64,000 nt of DNA from Halovulum dunhuangense (lineage in GTDB: Bacteria > Pseudomonadota > Alphaproteobacteria > Rhodobacterales > Rhodobacteraceae). Below are positions 35,840 to 45,403 of the stretch, in pieces; position 1 is the stretch's first letter; each line of letters opens with the position of its first letter. The stretch lies in contig NZ_JABFBC010000001.1 of assembly GCF_013093415.1 (NCBI RefSeq), forward strand, positions 1,426,001-1,490,000. Direction: 5' to 3'. The translations under genes and the position numbers were made by a program. Under the pieces are notes generated by a model, which was given only the letters and a program-made list of their open reading frames with translations, was not told where the DNA came from and ran no database searches.

Positions 35840-37582
35840 ATGAACGTCTTTGCAGAGCTGCACGCCGTCGTCATCGCGGCGCTGAACGAGCTGGTGGAAG
35901 AGGGCGCGCTGCCCGCTGGCCTGTCCTTCGAGGGCGTGGCGGTCGAGCCGCCGCGCGATGCGGGCCATGGCGACATGGCGACCAATGCCGCGATGGTGCT
36001 GGCACGACCGGCGCAGAAAAAGCCGCGCGACATCGCCGAGGCGCTGGCCGCGAAACTGGCTCGCGATGCGCGCGTGACGGAAGCGGCGGTCGCCGGCCCC
36101 GGTTTCCTGAACCTGCGGCTTGCCGCATCGGTCTGGCGCGGGGTGATCCCGGCGGCGCTGGCGGTGGGCAGCGATTTCGGCCGCTCGACCGTGGGGGCCG
36201 GGCAGAAGGTGAACGTGGAATACGTCTCGGCCAACCCGACCGGGCCGCTGCATGTGGGCCACACGCGGGGCGCGGTGTTCGGCGACGCGCTGGCGGGGCT
36301 GCTGGATTTCGCGGGATATGACGTGACCCGCGAATACTACATCAACGATGGCGGCGCGCAGGTCGATACGCTCGCCCGGTCGGTCTATCTCCGCTACCTT
36401 GAGGCGCACGGCAAATCGGTGGAGTTCGCCGATGGCACCTATCCGGGCGAATACCTGATCGAGGTCGGGCAGGCGCTCAAGGACAAGGTGGGCGACGCCT
36501 GGATCGACCAGCCCGAGGAAGTGTGGCTGTCCGAGGCGCGGGCATTCGCGACCGATGCCATGATGGCGCTGATCCGCGAGGATCTGAAGGCGCTGGGCGT
36601 CGAGATGGATATCTTCTTCTCGGAAAAATCCCTCTACGGCACCGGCCGGATCGAGGCGGCGCTGGAAGCGCTTCAGGCCAAGGGCCTGATCTACGAGGGC
36701 GTGCTGGAGCCGCCCAAGGGCAAGCTGCCCGAGGACTGGGAGCCGCGCGAGCAGACGCTGTTCCGCTCGACCGCGCATGGCGACGACGTGGACCGCCCGG
36801 TGAAGAAATCCGACGGGGCCTGGACCTATTTCGCCCCCGACATCGCCTATCACTTCGACAAGATCGAGCGCGGCTTCGACCAGCTGATCGACGTGTTCGG
36901 CGCCGATCACGGCGGTTACGTCAAGCGGATGAAGGCCGCCGTCTCGGCCCTGTCGGACGGGCGCGTGCCGCTCGACATCAAGCTCTGCCAGCTCGTGAAG
37001 CTCTACAAGAACGGCGAGCCGTTCAAGATGTCGAAGCGCGCGGGCACCTTCGTGACGCTCCGCGACGTGGTGGACCAGGTCGGCCCCGACGTGACCCGTT
37101 TCGTGATGCTGACCCGCAAGAACGACGCGCCGCTCGATTTCGACTTCGACAAGGCGATGGAGCAGTCCAAGGACAACCCGGTCTTCTATGTGCAATACGC
37201 CCACGCGCGGGTGTGCTCGGCGCTCAAGCGCGGGGCAGAGGCCGGGGTGGACGTGTCGGACGCGGCACTCGCGACGTCCGACCTGTCGCTGCTCGAAACG
37301 GACGAAGAGCTGGGGCTGCTGCGCAAGCTTGCGGAATGGCCGCGCATCGCCGAAGGGGCGGCGCTGGCGCATGAGCCGCATCGCATCGCCTTCTACCTTT
37401 ACGAACTGGCCAGCGGCTATCACGCGCTCCAGCACCAGGGCAAACTCGACACCGCGCTGCGCTTCGTGCGCGAGGATGCGCCGGAACTGACCCGCGCGCG
37501 GCTGGCGATGATCCGGACCACGGCTGTTGTCATTGCGGCCGGTCTTGGTATCCTTGGCGTCACCCCGGCTGAAGAAATGTGA
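35840..37582 (+). CDS. argS: Arginyl-tRNA synthetase
   Basis: 580 residues. Class I motifs are present: HIGH as HVGH (138-141, in [14 protein letters not shown]) and KMSKS as FKMSKRAG. The N-terminal additional domain (about 1-110) and a C-terminal DALR anticodon-binding domain are seen. The ATG at 35840 gives the family N-terminus ([11 protein letters not shown]). It heads a co-directional run with the SPOR, nagZ, scpA and scpB genes. Confidence 0.96.
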   Translation: MNVFAELHAVVIAALNELVEEGALPAGLSFEGVAVEPPRDAGHGDMATNAAMVLARPAQKKPRDIAEALAAKLARDARVTEAAVAGPGFLNLRLAASVWRGVIPAALAVGSDFGRSTVGAGQKVNVEYVSANPTGPLHVGHTRGAVFGDALAGLLDFAGYDVTREYYINDGGAQVDTLARSVYLRYLEAHGKSVEFADGTYPGEYLIEVGQALKDKVGDAWIDQPEEVWLSEARAFATDAMMALIREDLKALGVEMDIFFSEKSLYGTGRIEAALEALQAKGLIYEGVLEPPKGKLPEDWEPREQTLFRSTAHGDDVDRPVKKSDGAWTYFAPDIAYHFDKIERGFDQLIDVFGADHGGYVKRMKAAVSALSDGRVPLDIKLCQLVKLYKNGEPFKMSKRAGTFVTLRDVVDQVGPDVTRFVMLTRKNDAPLDFDFDKAMEQSKDNPVFYVQYAHARVCSALKRGAEAGVDVSDAALATSDLSLLETDEELGLLRKLAEWPRIAEGAALAHEPHRIAFYLYELASGYHALQHQGKLDTALRFVREDAPELTRARLAMIRTTAVVIAAGLGILGVTPAEEM

Positions 37583-37653
37583 TCAACGCATATTTCGGGG
37601 TTCCAGACTGAAGCGCCACAAGATAAGGTGGCGCCGGTCAGAGGCGAGCAGAT

Positions 37654-38556
37654 ATGCAGGACGTTGATTACGACGACTATGCCGATGATTCCCCCAAGGG
37701 GATGCGGCGCTGGCTGGCGGTTTGCCTCAGATGGGGTGGCGCCGTCGTGTCGGTCGCCGTGCTGGTTCTGTTCGTCTTCTGGGCCTATCGGCTGGGCGTG
37801 CGCGACGCCCGCGACATTCCGGTGATCCGTGCATCCGAAGGCCCGATCCGCGTCCAGCCCGAGGATCCGGGCGGGACCACCGTGGCGCATCAGGGGCTGG
37901 AGGTGAACGACATCCTCGGCGGTTCCGAAGCGAACCCGCCGACCGAAACCGCGCTGGCCCCCCAGGTGCTTCCGATCGGCCCGGACGACCTGCCGCCCGA
38001 AACGGCACGGGACGCCGCGCCATCGCCGGAAAGCGCCGGGCTTCTGCCGATGGACGAGACGCTTCTGATCGACGACGCCGTGGCCCGCGCGCTGGCCGAA
38101 GCGGCGGGCGAGGAGGTGTCGGAAGCCGATCTCGACCTGGCGCCGGTGGCCGAGGACGACACGGCGGCCCCCGCATCCGCTGCCGGTATCCCGCGCCCGC
38201 TGCGCCGGCCGGCGGATTTCGCCACATCGGCCCCGCGGCAGGACGGCGACGCGCTGGCAGGCCTGTCCGAGCCGCCGCCGCCCCCCGTGACCGAGGAACC
38301 CGCCCCCGGCACCCGCATGGTCCAGCTTGGCGCCTTTGAAAGCGCCGATGTGGCCGAGACGCAGTGGCAGCTTCTGCTTCAGGGGCATGGCGATCTGCTG
38401 GGCCGCAAGGCGCGCTATATCCAGCAGGCGGAATCGAACGGCCGCGTCTTCTATCGCCTGCGGGTGATGGGCTTCGACGACCAGAACGCCCAGCGCGCCA
38501 TCTGCGAGGCGCTGCGCGCCCGGTCCGTGGACTGCATCCCCGTGACGGTGCGCTAG
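37654..38556 (+). CDS. SPOR-domain inner-membrane protein
   Basis: 300 residues. A short cytoplasmic start, one membrane helix (about residues 30-48), a long acidic, Pro/Ala-rich periplasmic spacer, and a C-terminal SPOR domain (about 222-300, starting MVQLGAFESADVAETQW). SPOR domains bind denuded peptidoglycan at division sites. It lies between argS and nagZ, as is usual in this bacterial group, and ends right at the nagZ start. Confidence 0.88.
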   Translation: MQDVDYDDYADDSPKGMRRWLAVCLRWGGAVVSVAVLVLFVFWAYRLGVRDARDIPVIRASEGPIRVQPEDPGGTTVAHQGLEVNDILGGSEANPPTETALAPQVLPIGPDDLPPETARDAAPSPESAGLLPMDETLLIDDAVARALAEAAGEEVSEADLDLAPVAEDDTAAPASAAGIPRPLRRPADFATSAPRQDGDALAGLSEPPPPPVTEEPAPGTRMVQLGAFESADVAETQWQLLLQGHGDLLGRKARYIQQAESNGRVFYRLRVMGFDDQNAQRAICEALRARSVDCIPVTVR

Positions 38557-39576
38557 ATGGCCCCGCGCTCGGTGATATACGGCCTGTCCGGCACGGCGCT
38601 TTCCGATGCCGAGGCGCGGTTCTTCCGCGAAAGCGATCCCTGGGGCTTCATCCTTTTCGCGCGCAACATCGACGCGCCCGACCAGGTCCGCCGGCTGGTG
38701 GATGACCTGCGCGACGCCGTGGGCCGCCGCGCCCCGGTGCTGATCGACCAGGAAGGCGGCCGGGTCGCCCGGCTGACGCCGCCCGTCTGGACCGGCTGGG
38801 AGGATGCGCTGCCCTTCCTCTCCCGCCTGCCCGAAGCCGCCCGGGCTGAGGCCATGCGCCTGCGCTACCACGTCATCGGCGCGGAACTCGCCGCGCTGGG
38901 CATCGACGTGAACTGCGCGCCCATGGCCGATGTGGCCCAGCCGGATACCCACCCGGTCGTGCGCACCCGCTGCTACGCAACCACCCCGTCAGAGGTCGCG
39001 CGCCTGGCCCGCGCCGTGGCCGATGGGCTGGCGCTGGGGGGCGTGCTGCCGGTGCTGAAGCACATCCCGGGCCACGGGCGCACGCCGCTCGACAGCCATG
39101 TGGACCTTCCGGTGGTTGCGGCCCCGCGCGAGGTGCTGGAGACCGAGGATTTCGCGCCCTTCCAGGCGCTTGCCGACCTGCCGCTGGGGATGACCGCGCA
39201 TGTGGTCTATCCCGCGCTCGACCCGGACCGTTGCGCGACGATGTCGCCCGTGGTGCTCGACAAGATCCGTGCAGGCATCGGCTTCGACGGGCTGCTGATG
39301 TCGGACGATATCAGCATGGGCGCGCTTTCCGGCGGCTATCCCGAGCGGTCGGCGGCGGCGCTTTCGGCGGGTTGCGACCTGATCCTGCATTGCAACGGCC
39401 GCATGTCCGAGATGGAGGAAGTGGCGGCCGCCTGCGCGCCGCTTTCGGACGATGCGCTGCGCCGGCACCAGGCGGTGATGGCCGCCCGTGCGGCGCTGGC
39501 GCCGCAGCCGGTCGATATCCCCGTGACACTTGCCCGTATCGCGGCACTCGCAGGGACGGAGGCGCGCGATGCCTGA
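38557..39576 (+). CDS. nagZ: Beta-N-acetylhexosaminidase
   Basis: 339 residues, GH3 family. The NagZ signature KHIPGHGRTPLDSH (168-181) supplies the catalytic dyad His (H181), and the nucleophile is D250 in LLMSDDISMGAL. It recycles muropeptides in the cytoplasm. It starts directly after the SPOR gene stop and overlaps scpA by 8 bases. Confidence 0.94.
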   Translation: MAPRSVIYGLSGTALSDAEARFFRESDPWGFILFARNIDAPDQVRRLVDDLRDAVGRRAPVLIDQEGGRVARLTPPVWTGWEDALPFLSRLPEAARAEAMRLRYHVIGAELAALGIDVNCAPMADVAQPDTHPVVRTRCYATTPSEVARLARAVADGLALGGVLPVLKHIPGHGRTPLDSHVDLPVVAAPREVLETEDFAPFQALADLPLGMTAHVVYPALDPDRCATMSPVVLDKIRAGIGFDGLLMSDDISMGALSGGYPERSAAALSAGCDLILHCNGRMSEMEEVAAACAPLSDDALRRHQAVMAARAALAPQPVDIPVTLARIAALAGTEARDA

Positions 39577-40363
39577 CGATTTCGCCCCGGAACTTCCCTT
39601 CGGCAGCACCGCCGAACGGCTGGCTGCCGAGGCGCTGGTCGTCGATGTCGACGGCTTCGAGGGGCCGCTCGACCTGCTGCTGACGCTGGCGCGCACGCAG
39701 AAGGTGGACCTGCGCCAGATCTCGGCCCTGGCGCTGGCCGAGCAGTATCTGCGTTTCGTCGAGGAAGCCAAGCGGCTCAGGATCGAGCTTGCGGCCGATT
39801 ACCTGGTGATGGCGGCCTGGCTCGCCTTCCTGAAGTCACGGCTGCTGCTGCCGCCCGAGCCGGGCGACGAGGGGCCATCGGGCGAGGAACTGGCCGCGCA
39901 CCTGGCCTTTCAGCTGGAACGGCTGGAAGCGATGCGCCGGGCCGCCGCCCAGTTGATGGGCCGCGACCAGCTTGGCCGCGACTTCTTTGCCCGGGGAGAG
40001 CCGCAGGCCATCTCGGCCCGGCGCAAGGTGATCTACGAGGCCAATCTTCTCGACCTGATGAAGGCGTATGCCCGGGTCAAGACGCGCGACGATTTCGAGC
40101 CCTTCCACCTGAAACGCGGCCCGATCTACACGATGGAGCAGGCGCTAGAGCGGATGCGCGGGCTGGTCGGCGCGGCCATTGACTGGGAAACGCTGGAAGG
40201 TTTCCTGCCCGAAGGCTGGCAGGTCAACCCGAAGAAGCGCCGCTCGGCGCTGGCCGCGACCTTTGCAGCGTCGCTGGAACTGGCCAAGCAGGGTCGGATC
40301 GAGTTGCAGCAGGATGCGACATTCGCGCCGATCCGGCTGCGCGCCCGGCGGGAGCCGCGATGA
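39569..40363 (+). CDS. scpA: Segregation and condensation protein A
   Basis: 264 residues. The N-terminal kleisin part has VDVDGFEGPLDLLLTLARTQKVDLRQIS, the ScpA signature that contacts the SMC neck, followed by SALALAEQYL and a winged-helix C-terminus. It bridges SMC heads in the chromosome condensin. The ATG at 39569 overlaps the nagZ end and is preferred over 39530, which adds 13 unrelated residues. Its stop overlaps the scpB start. Confidence 0.94.
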   Translation: MPDDFAPELPFGSTAERLAAEALVVDVDGFEGPLDLLLTLARTQKVDLRQISALALAEQYLRFVEEAKRLRIELAADYLVMAAWLAFLKSRLLLPPEPGDEGPSGEELAAHLAFQLERLEAMRRAAAQLMGRDQLGRDFFARGEPQAISARRKVIYEANLLDLMKAYARVKTRDDFEPFHLKRGPIYTMEQALERMRGLVGAAIDWETLEGFLPEGWQVNPKKRRSALAATFAASLELAKQGRIELQQDATFAPIRLRARREPR

Positions 40364-41007
40364 GCGGCGCGCGCGACGAGAGCATCGCCTCGCTCTTCCA
40401 GGCGCCGCCGCTGCCCGAGCAGGAGCGCATGGTCGAGGCGATCCTTTTCGCCGCGACCAAGCCGCAGACCCTGACCGAGATCGCCGACCGCATGCCGCAT
40501 GGATCGGACCCGGCGGCGGCGCTGGTGCATCTGGCGAAGCGCTACGAGGGGCGGGGCGTGCGGCTGGTGAAGATCGGCGATGCCTGGGCCTTTCGCACGG
40601 CGCCCGACCTGGGCTTCCTGATGAGCCGCGAGGTGGAGGAAACCCGCAAGCTGAGCCGCGCCGCGATCGAGACGCTGGCGATCGTGGCCTATCACCAGCC
40701 GGTGACGCGCGCCGAGATCGAGGAGATCCGGGGCGTGTCCGTCTCGCGCGGGACCATCGACCTGCTGCTGGAACTGGACTGGATCAAGCTGGGCCGCCGC
40801 CGTATGACGCCGGGCCGGCCGGTGACGTTCACCATCACGCAGGCCTTTCTCGACCATTTCGGGCTGGAAAACGCCAAGGACCTGCCGGGTATCAAGGAGT
40901 TGCGCGAGGCGGGGCTTCTGGACAACCGCCCGCCCCCCGGCATGCGCGCCGACCGCGACGACGACGAGGCGCGCGAGGACGGCGATCAGGACGACATGTT
41001 CGACTGA
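40360..41007 (+). CDS. scpB: Segregation and condensation protein B
   Basis: 215 residues with two winged-helix domains. EQERMVEAILFAATKPQTLTEIA and the signature SRAAIETLAIVAYHQPVTRAEIEEIRGVSVSRG mark ScpB. It acts as a dimer with ScpA and SMC. An acidic tail (DRDDDEAREDGDQDDMFD) closes the protein. It ends 6 bases from the convergent acetyltransferase gene; tatABC genes, which I would expect next in many relatives, are not here. Confidence 0.94.
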   Translation: MSGARDESIASLFQAPPLPEQERMVEAILFAATKPQTLTEIADRMPHGSDPAAALVHLAKRYEGRGVRLVKIGDAWAFRTAPDLGFLMSREVEETRKLSRAAIETLAIVAYHQPVTRAEIEEIRGVSVSRGTIDLLLELDWIKLGRRRMTPGRPVTFTITQAFLDHFGLENAKDLPGIKELREAGLLDNRPPPGMRADRDDDEAREDGDQDDMFD

Positions 41008-41013
41008 GCCCGC

Positions 41014-41811
41014 TCACCCCTGCTGGAAGAGCAGGTAGTCCGAGATTTCCGCAAAGCCCAGCCGCCGATAGACCGGGCGCCCCATATCCGAGGCTTGCAG
41101 CACGCCTGTCAGCGCACCCGCGTCCCGGGCCAGACCCAGCGCAAGGAGGCTGAGCGCGCCTGCGATGCCGCGCCCGCGCGCCTCGGGCAGGGTGGCCACG
41201 GCGTAGAGCCCCGCGACAGTGCCGGTCACAACGGTCGATGCCGTCGCCACGGGCTGGCCGTCGAGGCTGGCCGTGAAGCGCCGCTGCCCGCGCAGCGCCT
41301 CGGGCGGGATCTGTTCCTCCAGCCGGCAAAGCGCCTGCGCTGCTTCGGGTGAGAAACCGGTGGCCCGGGCGGCCAGCGCGGCCCAGTCGGCCCGTGCGGC
41401 TGCGTCCGCCGCCTCCTCGATGTGAAGGCCGGGCAGGGGCCCCGGCGGCGCCAGCCGCGCCAGGGCGCAGGCCATCGCGGGAAGCGTGCCGCGTTCCTTC
41501 AGCCCAAGCGCCGAGAGCCGGTTCTCGATCGCCGGGGTATGCGCGGCGCTGGCGATCCACCACAGGGCCGGGGCATGGTGGCGGGCGATTTCCTCGGCCA
41601 GCCGCGTCTCGAAGGCGAGGATGTCGCCACGCTCGTCGCGCGCGATGATCGCCCCGTTGAAAAGCGGGTGCGGAATGCCGGTGTAGAAGAGGATGTTGCC
41701 GTCCCGGTCGATCAGCGTCTTGCCGGGCACGGACGCATAGGCGCCGTAGAACCGCGCCATGTTGGTATCCATCGCTGCCTGCGCCGCCGCGACATAGGCA
41801 TGTTGTTCCAT
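41014..41811 (-). CDS. GNAT-family acetyltransferase
   Basis: 265 residues. The C-terminal half is a GNAT domain with the acetyl-CoA loop VATLPEARGRGIAGALSLLAL (R/Q-x-x-G-x-G/A as ARGRGIAGA) and the end pattern YRRLGFAEISDYLLFQQ. The N-terminal half is a poorly conserved related domain. The substrate is unknown. It is convergent with scpB. Confidence 0.85.
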   Translation of the reverse strand: MEQHAYVAAAQAAMDTNMARFYGAYASVPGKTLIDRDGNILFYTGIPHPLFNGAIIARDERGDILAFETRLAEEIARHHAPALWWIASAAHTPAIENRLSALGLKERGTLPAMACALARLAPPGPLPGLHIEEAADAAARADWAALAARATGFSPEAAQALCRLEEQIPPEALRGQRRFTASLDGQPVATASTVVTGTVAGLYAVATLPEARGRGIAGALSLLALGLARDAGALTGVLQASDMGRPVYRRLGFAEISDYLLFQQG

Positions 41812-41884
41812 GCGCGCCCCCGACTGGCCATGTAGGCCGCAAGCCTAGCACGGCCCGGGCCTTTAGGGGACGGTTTTCGCGGCC

Positions 41885-42973
41885 TTACCCGGCCTTGAAG
41901 TGCTTGGAGAGTTTCAGCCCCTGGCCCTGGTAGTTCGACTTCAGGTCGGCGCCGTACAGGCGCGCGGGCCGGGCGGCCATATGCTCATAGACCAGCCGGC
42001 CGACGATCTGCCCATGCTCCAGCGCGAAGGGGGCCTCGTGGCAGCGCACCTCCAGCACCCCGCGCGAACCCTTTCCGCCCGCGCCCTCGTGCCCGAAGCC
42101 GGGATCGAAGAAACCCGCGTAATGCACCCGGAACTCGCCCACCATGGCAAGATAGGGCGCCATTTCCGCCGCGCAGTCGGGCGGCACATGCACCGCCTCG
42201 CGGCTGACGAGGATGTAGAACGCGCCGGGGTCGAGGATGATGCGGCCGTCCTGCGCGTGCACGGGTTCCCAGAAGTCGTCGATGGCGTAGTGCCCGATCC
42301 GTTCCAGGTCGATCAGCCCGGTATGCGGCTTCGCGCGGTAGCCTATCAGCCGCCCGCCGCCGCGCCTGAGATCGACCGAAAAGCCCAGCCCGCCATCGAT
42401 ATGGGCGGGGCCGTCCACCAGCCCGACGCTGTCATGCAGCGCGCGCAGCCCCGTATCGTCGATCAGCGCCTGGCCCCGACGGAAGCGGATCTGGTTCAAC
42501 CGCATGCCGGGGCGTGCGAGGACCGAGAAGGAGCGGGGACTTATTTCCGCGTAAAGTGGCCCGGTATATCCCGCATCGATGCGGTCGAACTCGGTGCCGC
42601 GATCCGTGATGAGCCGGGTGAACAGGTCGAGCCGCCCGGTCGAGGACTTGGCGTTGGCCACGGCCGAGATGTCGGCGGGCAGGGCCAGCCCCTCCATCAG
42701 CGGCACGAGATAGACGCAGCCCTTCTCCAGCACCGCACCGGGCCCGAGATCGATCTCGTGCATGGCGAAAAGCGGCAGCCGCTCGGCGAGGGTCGCTGCG
42801 TCGCCGGGCAGGAACGAGGCGCGCACGCGGTAGGCCCTGCGCCCGAGCCGCAGATCGAGCGAGGCCGGCTGCACCTGGTCCGGGGCGGCGGGCATGTCGA
42901 GCGTGATGTGGCCCGCGGCGATCATCGCCTCGATCAGGTGGTCGGGCAGCACGCCCTGCGGCAGGTCGCTCAT
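41885..42973 (-). CDS. dcd: 2'-deoxycytidine 5'-triphosphate deaminase, fused double-domain form
   Basis: 362 residues, about twice the E. coli Dcd (193). The first half carries the Dcd core SAVANAKSSTGRLDLFTRLITDRG and GYTGPLYAEISPRSF; the second half repeats the fold with DPGAFYILVSREAVHVPP, HYAGFFDPGFG and FALEHGQIVGRLVYEHM. It deaminates dCTP to dUTP. The long form is known in several alphaproteobacteria. The start at 42973 is chosen because the frame to 43027 gives unrelated residues that overlap the tRNA side. Confidence 0.92.
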   Translation of the reverse strand: MSDLPQGVLPDHLIEAMIAAGHITLDMPAAPDQVQPASLDLRLGRRAYRVRASFLPGDAATLAERLPLFAMHEIDLGPGAVLEKGCVYLVPLMEGLALPADISAVANAKSSTGRLDLFTRLITDRGTEFDRIDAGYTGPLYAEISPRSFSVLARPGMRLNQIRFRRGQALIDDTGLRALHDSVGLVDGPAHIDGGLGFSVDLRRGGGRLIGYRAKPHTGLIDLERIGHYAIDDFWEPVHAQDGRIILDPGAFYILVSREAVHVPPDCAAEMAPYLAMVGEFRVHYAGFFDPGFGHEGAGGKGSRGVLEVRCHEAPFALEHGQIVGRLVYEHMAARPARLYGADLKSNYQGQGLKLSKHFKAG

Positions 42974-43046
42974 CGGCGGCGCTCCTTCGGTCCGCGGATG
43001 CGAGAAGGGCGCCGGCACGATGTGCAACGGCGCCCTTGGAACAGGG

Positions 43047-43123
43047 TGGTCGGGCTAGCGAGATTCGAACTCACGACCTTTCGTCCCCCAGACGAACGCG
43101 CTACCAGACTGCGCTATAGCCCG
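43047..43123 (-). tRNA. tRNA-Pro (anticodon GGG)
   Basis: 77 bases with an encoded CCA end (43047-43049 on the plus strand). The acceptor arm CGGGCTA pairs with TAGCCCG. The T-loop GTTCGAATC is intact and the anticodon loop CTGGGGG carries GGG, which reads CCC/CCT codons. The discriminator base is A. It lies between dcd and the merR gene. Confidence 0.96.
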
Positions 43124-43170
43124 ACGTGCCGGGGTTATACCCGGATTGGCGGCGGGGGCAAGACCGCTCG

Positions 43171-44004
43171 TCATGACCGCGATGCCATTTTTGTCCTCAG
43201 CGCCTCGAATTTCGACAGAAGCCCGCGCAGGCTTTCGGCCCGCGCCTGCCGCGCGGGATCGGGCGGAAAGGGCCGCCGCTCGCGCGCGGCCGCATGGGCG
43301 AACAGATCCACCTGCACATCGCGCCCCCGGCCCCGGCCCGGGCGGGGCAGGTCGACCGACGGAAAGGGCCTCCCTACGGGCAGGGAGGCGGGTGCTTCCT
43401 CGCGTGCGGCCAGCGGCTCGTCCACCGCCTCCTCGGCTGTGGGGGCGGCGTGGCCTGCTTCCGCAGAGGTGGGTAGCCCGCCGTTGCTTTCTGCCTCGGC
43501 AGGAACCGGTTCCTCGGCGGCTCGATCTTCTTCCTCGGGTTCGGCCACCAAGTCGTCCCGCTCCGCATCGGCGGCTACTGCTTCTTCCGCGGCCTCGGCT
43601 GGTGCCTCTTCGGGGATATGTTCCGGTTCGGGCAGGGCTTCGGCCTCGACGGCTTCCGGTTCGGGCGGGGCGGCCACGTCAACCTCGGCGTCCGCAGTCA
43701 CGGCAAGGAGCACCGGATCCTCTTCGGGCGAAAGATGGCCCAACTCCGCCACATGCTTCACGCCCCGCTCGCGCAGGATCTTCTGCACGCCCTTGATGGT
43801 CATGCCGTCCCGGTAGAGCAGGTCACGGATGCCGCGCAGCAGGTCGATGTCCTGCGGCCGGTAATAGCGCCGCCCGCCGCCGCGTTTCACCGGTTTTATC
43901 TGGGTGAAACGACTTTCCCAGAAGCGCAGCACATGGGCCGGGATTTCCAGGATCTCGGCGACTTCGCTGATGGTGCGGAACGCGTCTGGGGATTTCTGGA
44001 CCAC
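43171..44004 (-). CDS. MerR-family regulator with a long acidic disordered region
   Basis: 277 residues. The MerR helix-turn-helix is at 10-78 ([57 protein letters not shown]). Residues about 95-215 are strongly acidic and rich in Ala/Glu/Pro, with no effector-domain signature. A basic segment ends the protein ([15 protein letters not shown]). It follows ihfA on the minus strand, a placing typical of Rhodobacterales. Its targets are unknown. Confidence 0.88.
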   Translation of the reverse strand: MVQKSPDAFRTISEVAEILEIPAHVLRFWESRFTQIKPVKRGGGRRYYRPQDIDLLRGIRDLLYRDGMTIKGVQKILRERGVKHVAELGHLSPEEDPVLLAVTADAEVDVAAPPEPEAVEAEALPEPEHIPEEAPAEAAEEAVAADAERDDLVAEPEEEDRAAEEPVPAEAESNGGLPTSAEAGHAAPTAEEAVDEPLAAREEAPASLPVGRPFPSVDLPRPGRGRGRDVQVDLFAHAAARERRPFPPDPARQARAESLRGLLSKFEALRTKMASRS

Positions 44005-44020
44005 GATTCCGTCGCCCGCC

Positions 44021-44323
44021 TCAGGACTTGTTGCCGGCGTCGACGCGGTCCTTCATCAGGTGCGAGGGCCGGAAGGTCAGCACCCTGCGCGGCGAGATGG
44101 GAACTTCCTCTCCGGTCTTGGGGTTGCGGCCCATGCGCTCGGACTTGTCGCGCACGCTGAAGGTGCCGAAGGACGAGATCTTGACGCTTTCGCCGCTTAC
44201 CAGCGCATCCGAAATATGCTGGAGCACCGCCTCCACCAGGTCGGCGGATTCGTTGCGCGACAGCCCCACCTCCTGGAAGACCGCTTCTGCCAGATCCATC
44301 CGTGTCAGTGTGGACTCGCTCAT
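44021..44323 (-). CDS. ihfA: Integration host factor subunit alpha
   Basis: 100 residues, as expected. [29 protein letters not shown] begins the HU/IHF fold, and the DNA-minor-groove arm has [20 protein letters not shown] with the intercalating proline. The C-terminus [13 protein letters not shown] matches IHF alpha. It bends DNA in recombination and transcription. It lies 16 bases upstream of merR. Confidence 0.95.
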   Translation of the reverse strand: MSESTLTRMDLAEAVFQEVGLSRNESADLVEAVLQHISDALVSGESVKISSFGTFSVRDKSERMGRNPKTGEEVPISPRRVLTFRPSHLMKDRVDAGNKS

Positions 44324-44423
44324 CGCAGGAACCTCATTTCCCCTAGCTGCCTGAAAGGTATGGGGAATCGTGAAACGGAGTCAATGGCAAGGGCTTGGCG
44401 GTGCGCGCCGGGCCCCGCGCTGC

Positions 44424-45401
44424 CTACCAGCGAAGCGCGCAGGCGCCCCAGGTCAGGCCACCGCCGATGGCCTCCATGAGGATCAGATCCCCCTTCCTGA
44501 AGCTGCCGCGCTGGCTTGCCACAGACAGCGCCAGCGGGATCGACGCGGCCGAGGTATTGCCGTGGTCCTGCACCGTCACCACGACCTTTTCCATCGCGAT
44601 TCCGATCCGCTGAGCGGTCGCCTTGATGATGCGCAGGTTCGCCTGATGCGGCACGACCCAGGCCACATCGTCGACCGACAGGCCGGCGGCGGACAGCGCC
44701 TCCTCGCCTGCGACGGCGAGTTTCTCGACCGCATGCTTGAAGACCTCGCGCCCCTCCATCCGCAAAAGCCCCGCGGTCTGGGTGGATGACACGCCGCCAT
44801 CGACATAGAGCAGGTCGTGATAGCGCCCGTCCGAGCGCAGCACCGTAGACAGGACGCCGCGATCCTGGGGCCCGCCGTCCCCGGACTGTCCCTCCAGGAT
44901 GAGCGCGCCGGCGCCGTCGCCGAACAGCACGCAGGTCGCCCGGTCGTTCCAGTCGAGGATGCGCGAGAAGGTCTCGGCGCCGATCACCATGACCCGGCGG
45001 GCCTGGCCCGACGCGATCAGCGCGTTGGCATTGGCCACCGCGAAGACGAATCCCGCGCAGACCGCCTGGATGTCGAAGGCGAAGCCTTCTCCCATTCCCA
45101 GCGCCGCCTGCACTTTGGATGCGGTCGAGGGGAATGTGTGGTCGGGGGTGGCCGTCGCCACGATCAGGGCGTCGATGTCCGCCCCTGCCAGCCCGGCATC
45201 CTCGAGCGCCATGCGCGCCGCGGCGATGGCAAGGTCCGAGGTTCTTTCACCCTCGGCCGCGAAATGCCGCCGCTCGATCCCCGAGCGGCTGCGGATCCAT
45301 TCGTCCGATGTGTCGATCCGGGCTTCGAATTCCGCGTTCTCGACCACACGCGCGGGCAGGTAGTGCCCGCAACCGATCGCCACCGCGCGCGTGACCGTCA
45401 T
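44424..45401 (-). CDS. fabH: 3-oxoacyl-ACP synthase III
   Basis: 325 residues. The catalytic triad is C115 ([11 protein letters not shown]), H252 (VPHQANLRI) and N282 ([14 protein letters not shown]), all in family context. It starts fatty-acid synthesis by joining acetyl-CoA to malonyl-ACP. The ATG at 45401 lies 2 bases after the plsX stop; the longer frame to 46214 reads over plsX. Confidence 0.95.
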   Translation of the reverse strand: MTVTRAVAIGCGHYLPARVVENAEFEARIDTSDEWIRSRSGIERRHFAAEGERTSDLAIAAARMALEDAGLAGADIDALIVATATPDHTFPSTASKVQAALGMGEGFAFDIQAVCAGFVFAVANANALIASGQARRVMVIGAETFSRILDWNDRATCVLFGDGAGALILEGQSGDGGPQDRGVLSTVLRSDGRYHDLLYVDGGVSSTQTAGLLRMEGREVFKHAVEKLAVAGEEALSAAGLSVDDVAWVVPHQANLRIIKATAQRIGIAMEKVVVTVQDHGNTSAASIPLALSVASQRGSFRKGDLILMEAIGGGLTWGACALRW

Positions 45402-45403
45402 GC

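Noticed and set aside
35588-37435. 615-residue minus-strand open frame opposite argS
   Set aside because: Shadow of a gene with both class I synthetase motifs.
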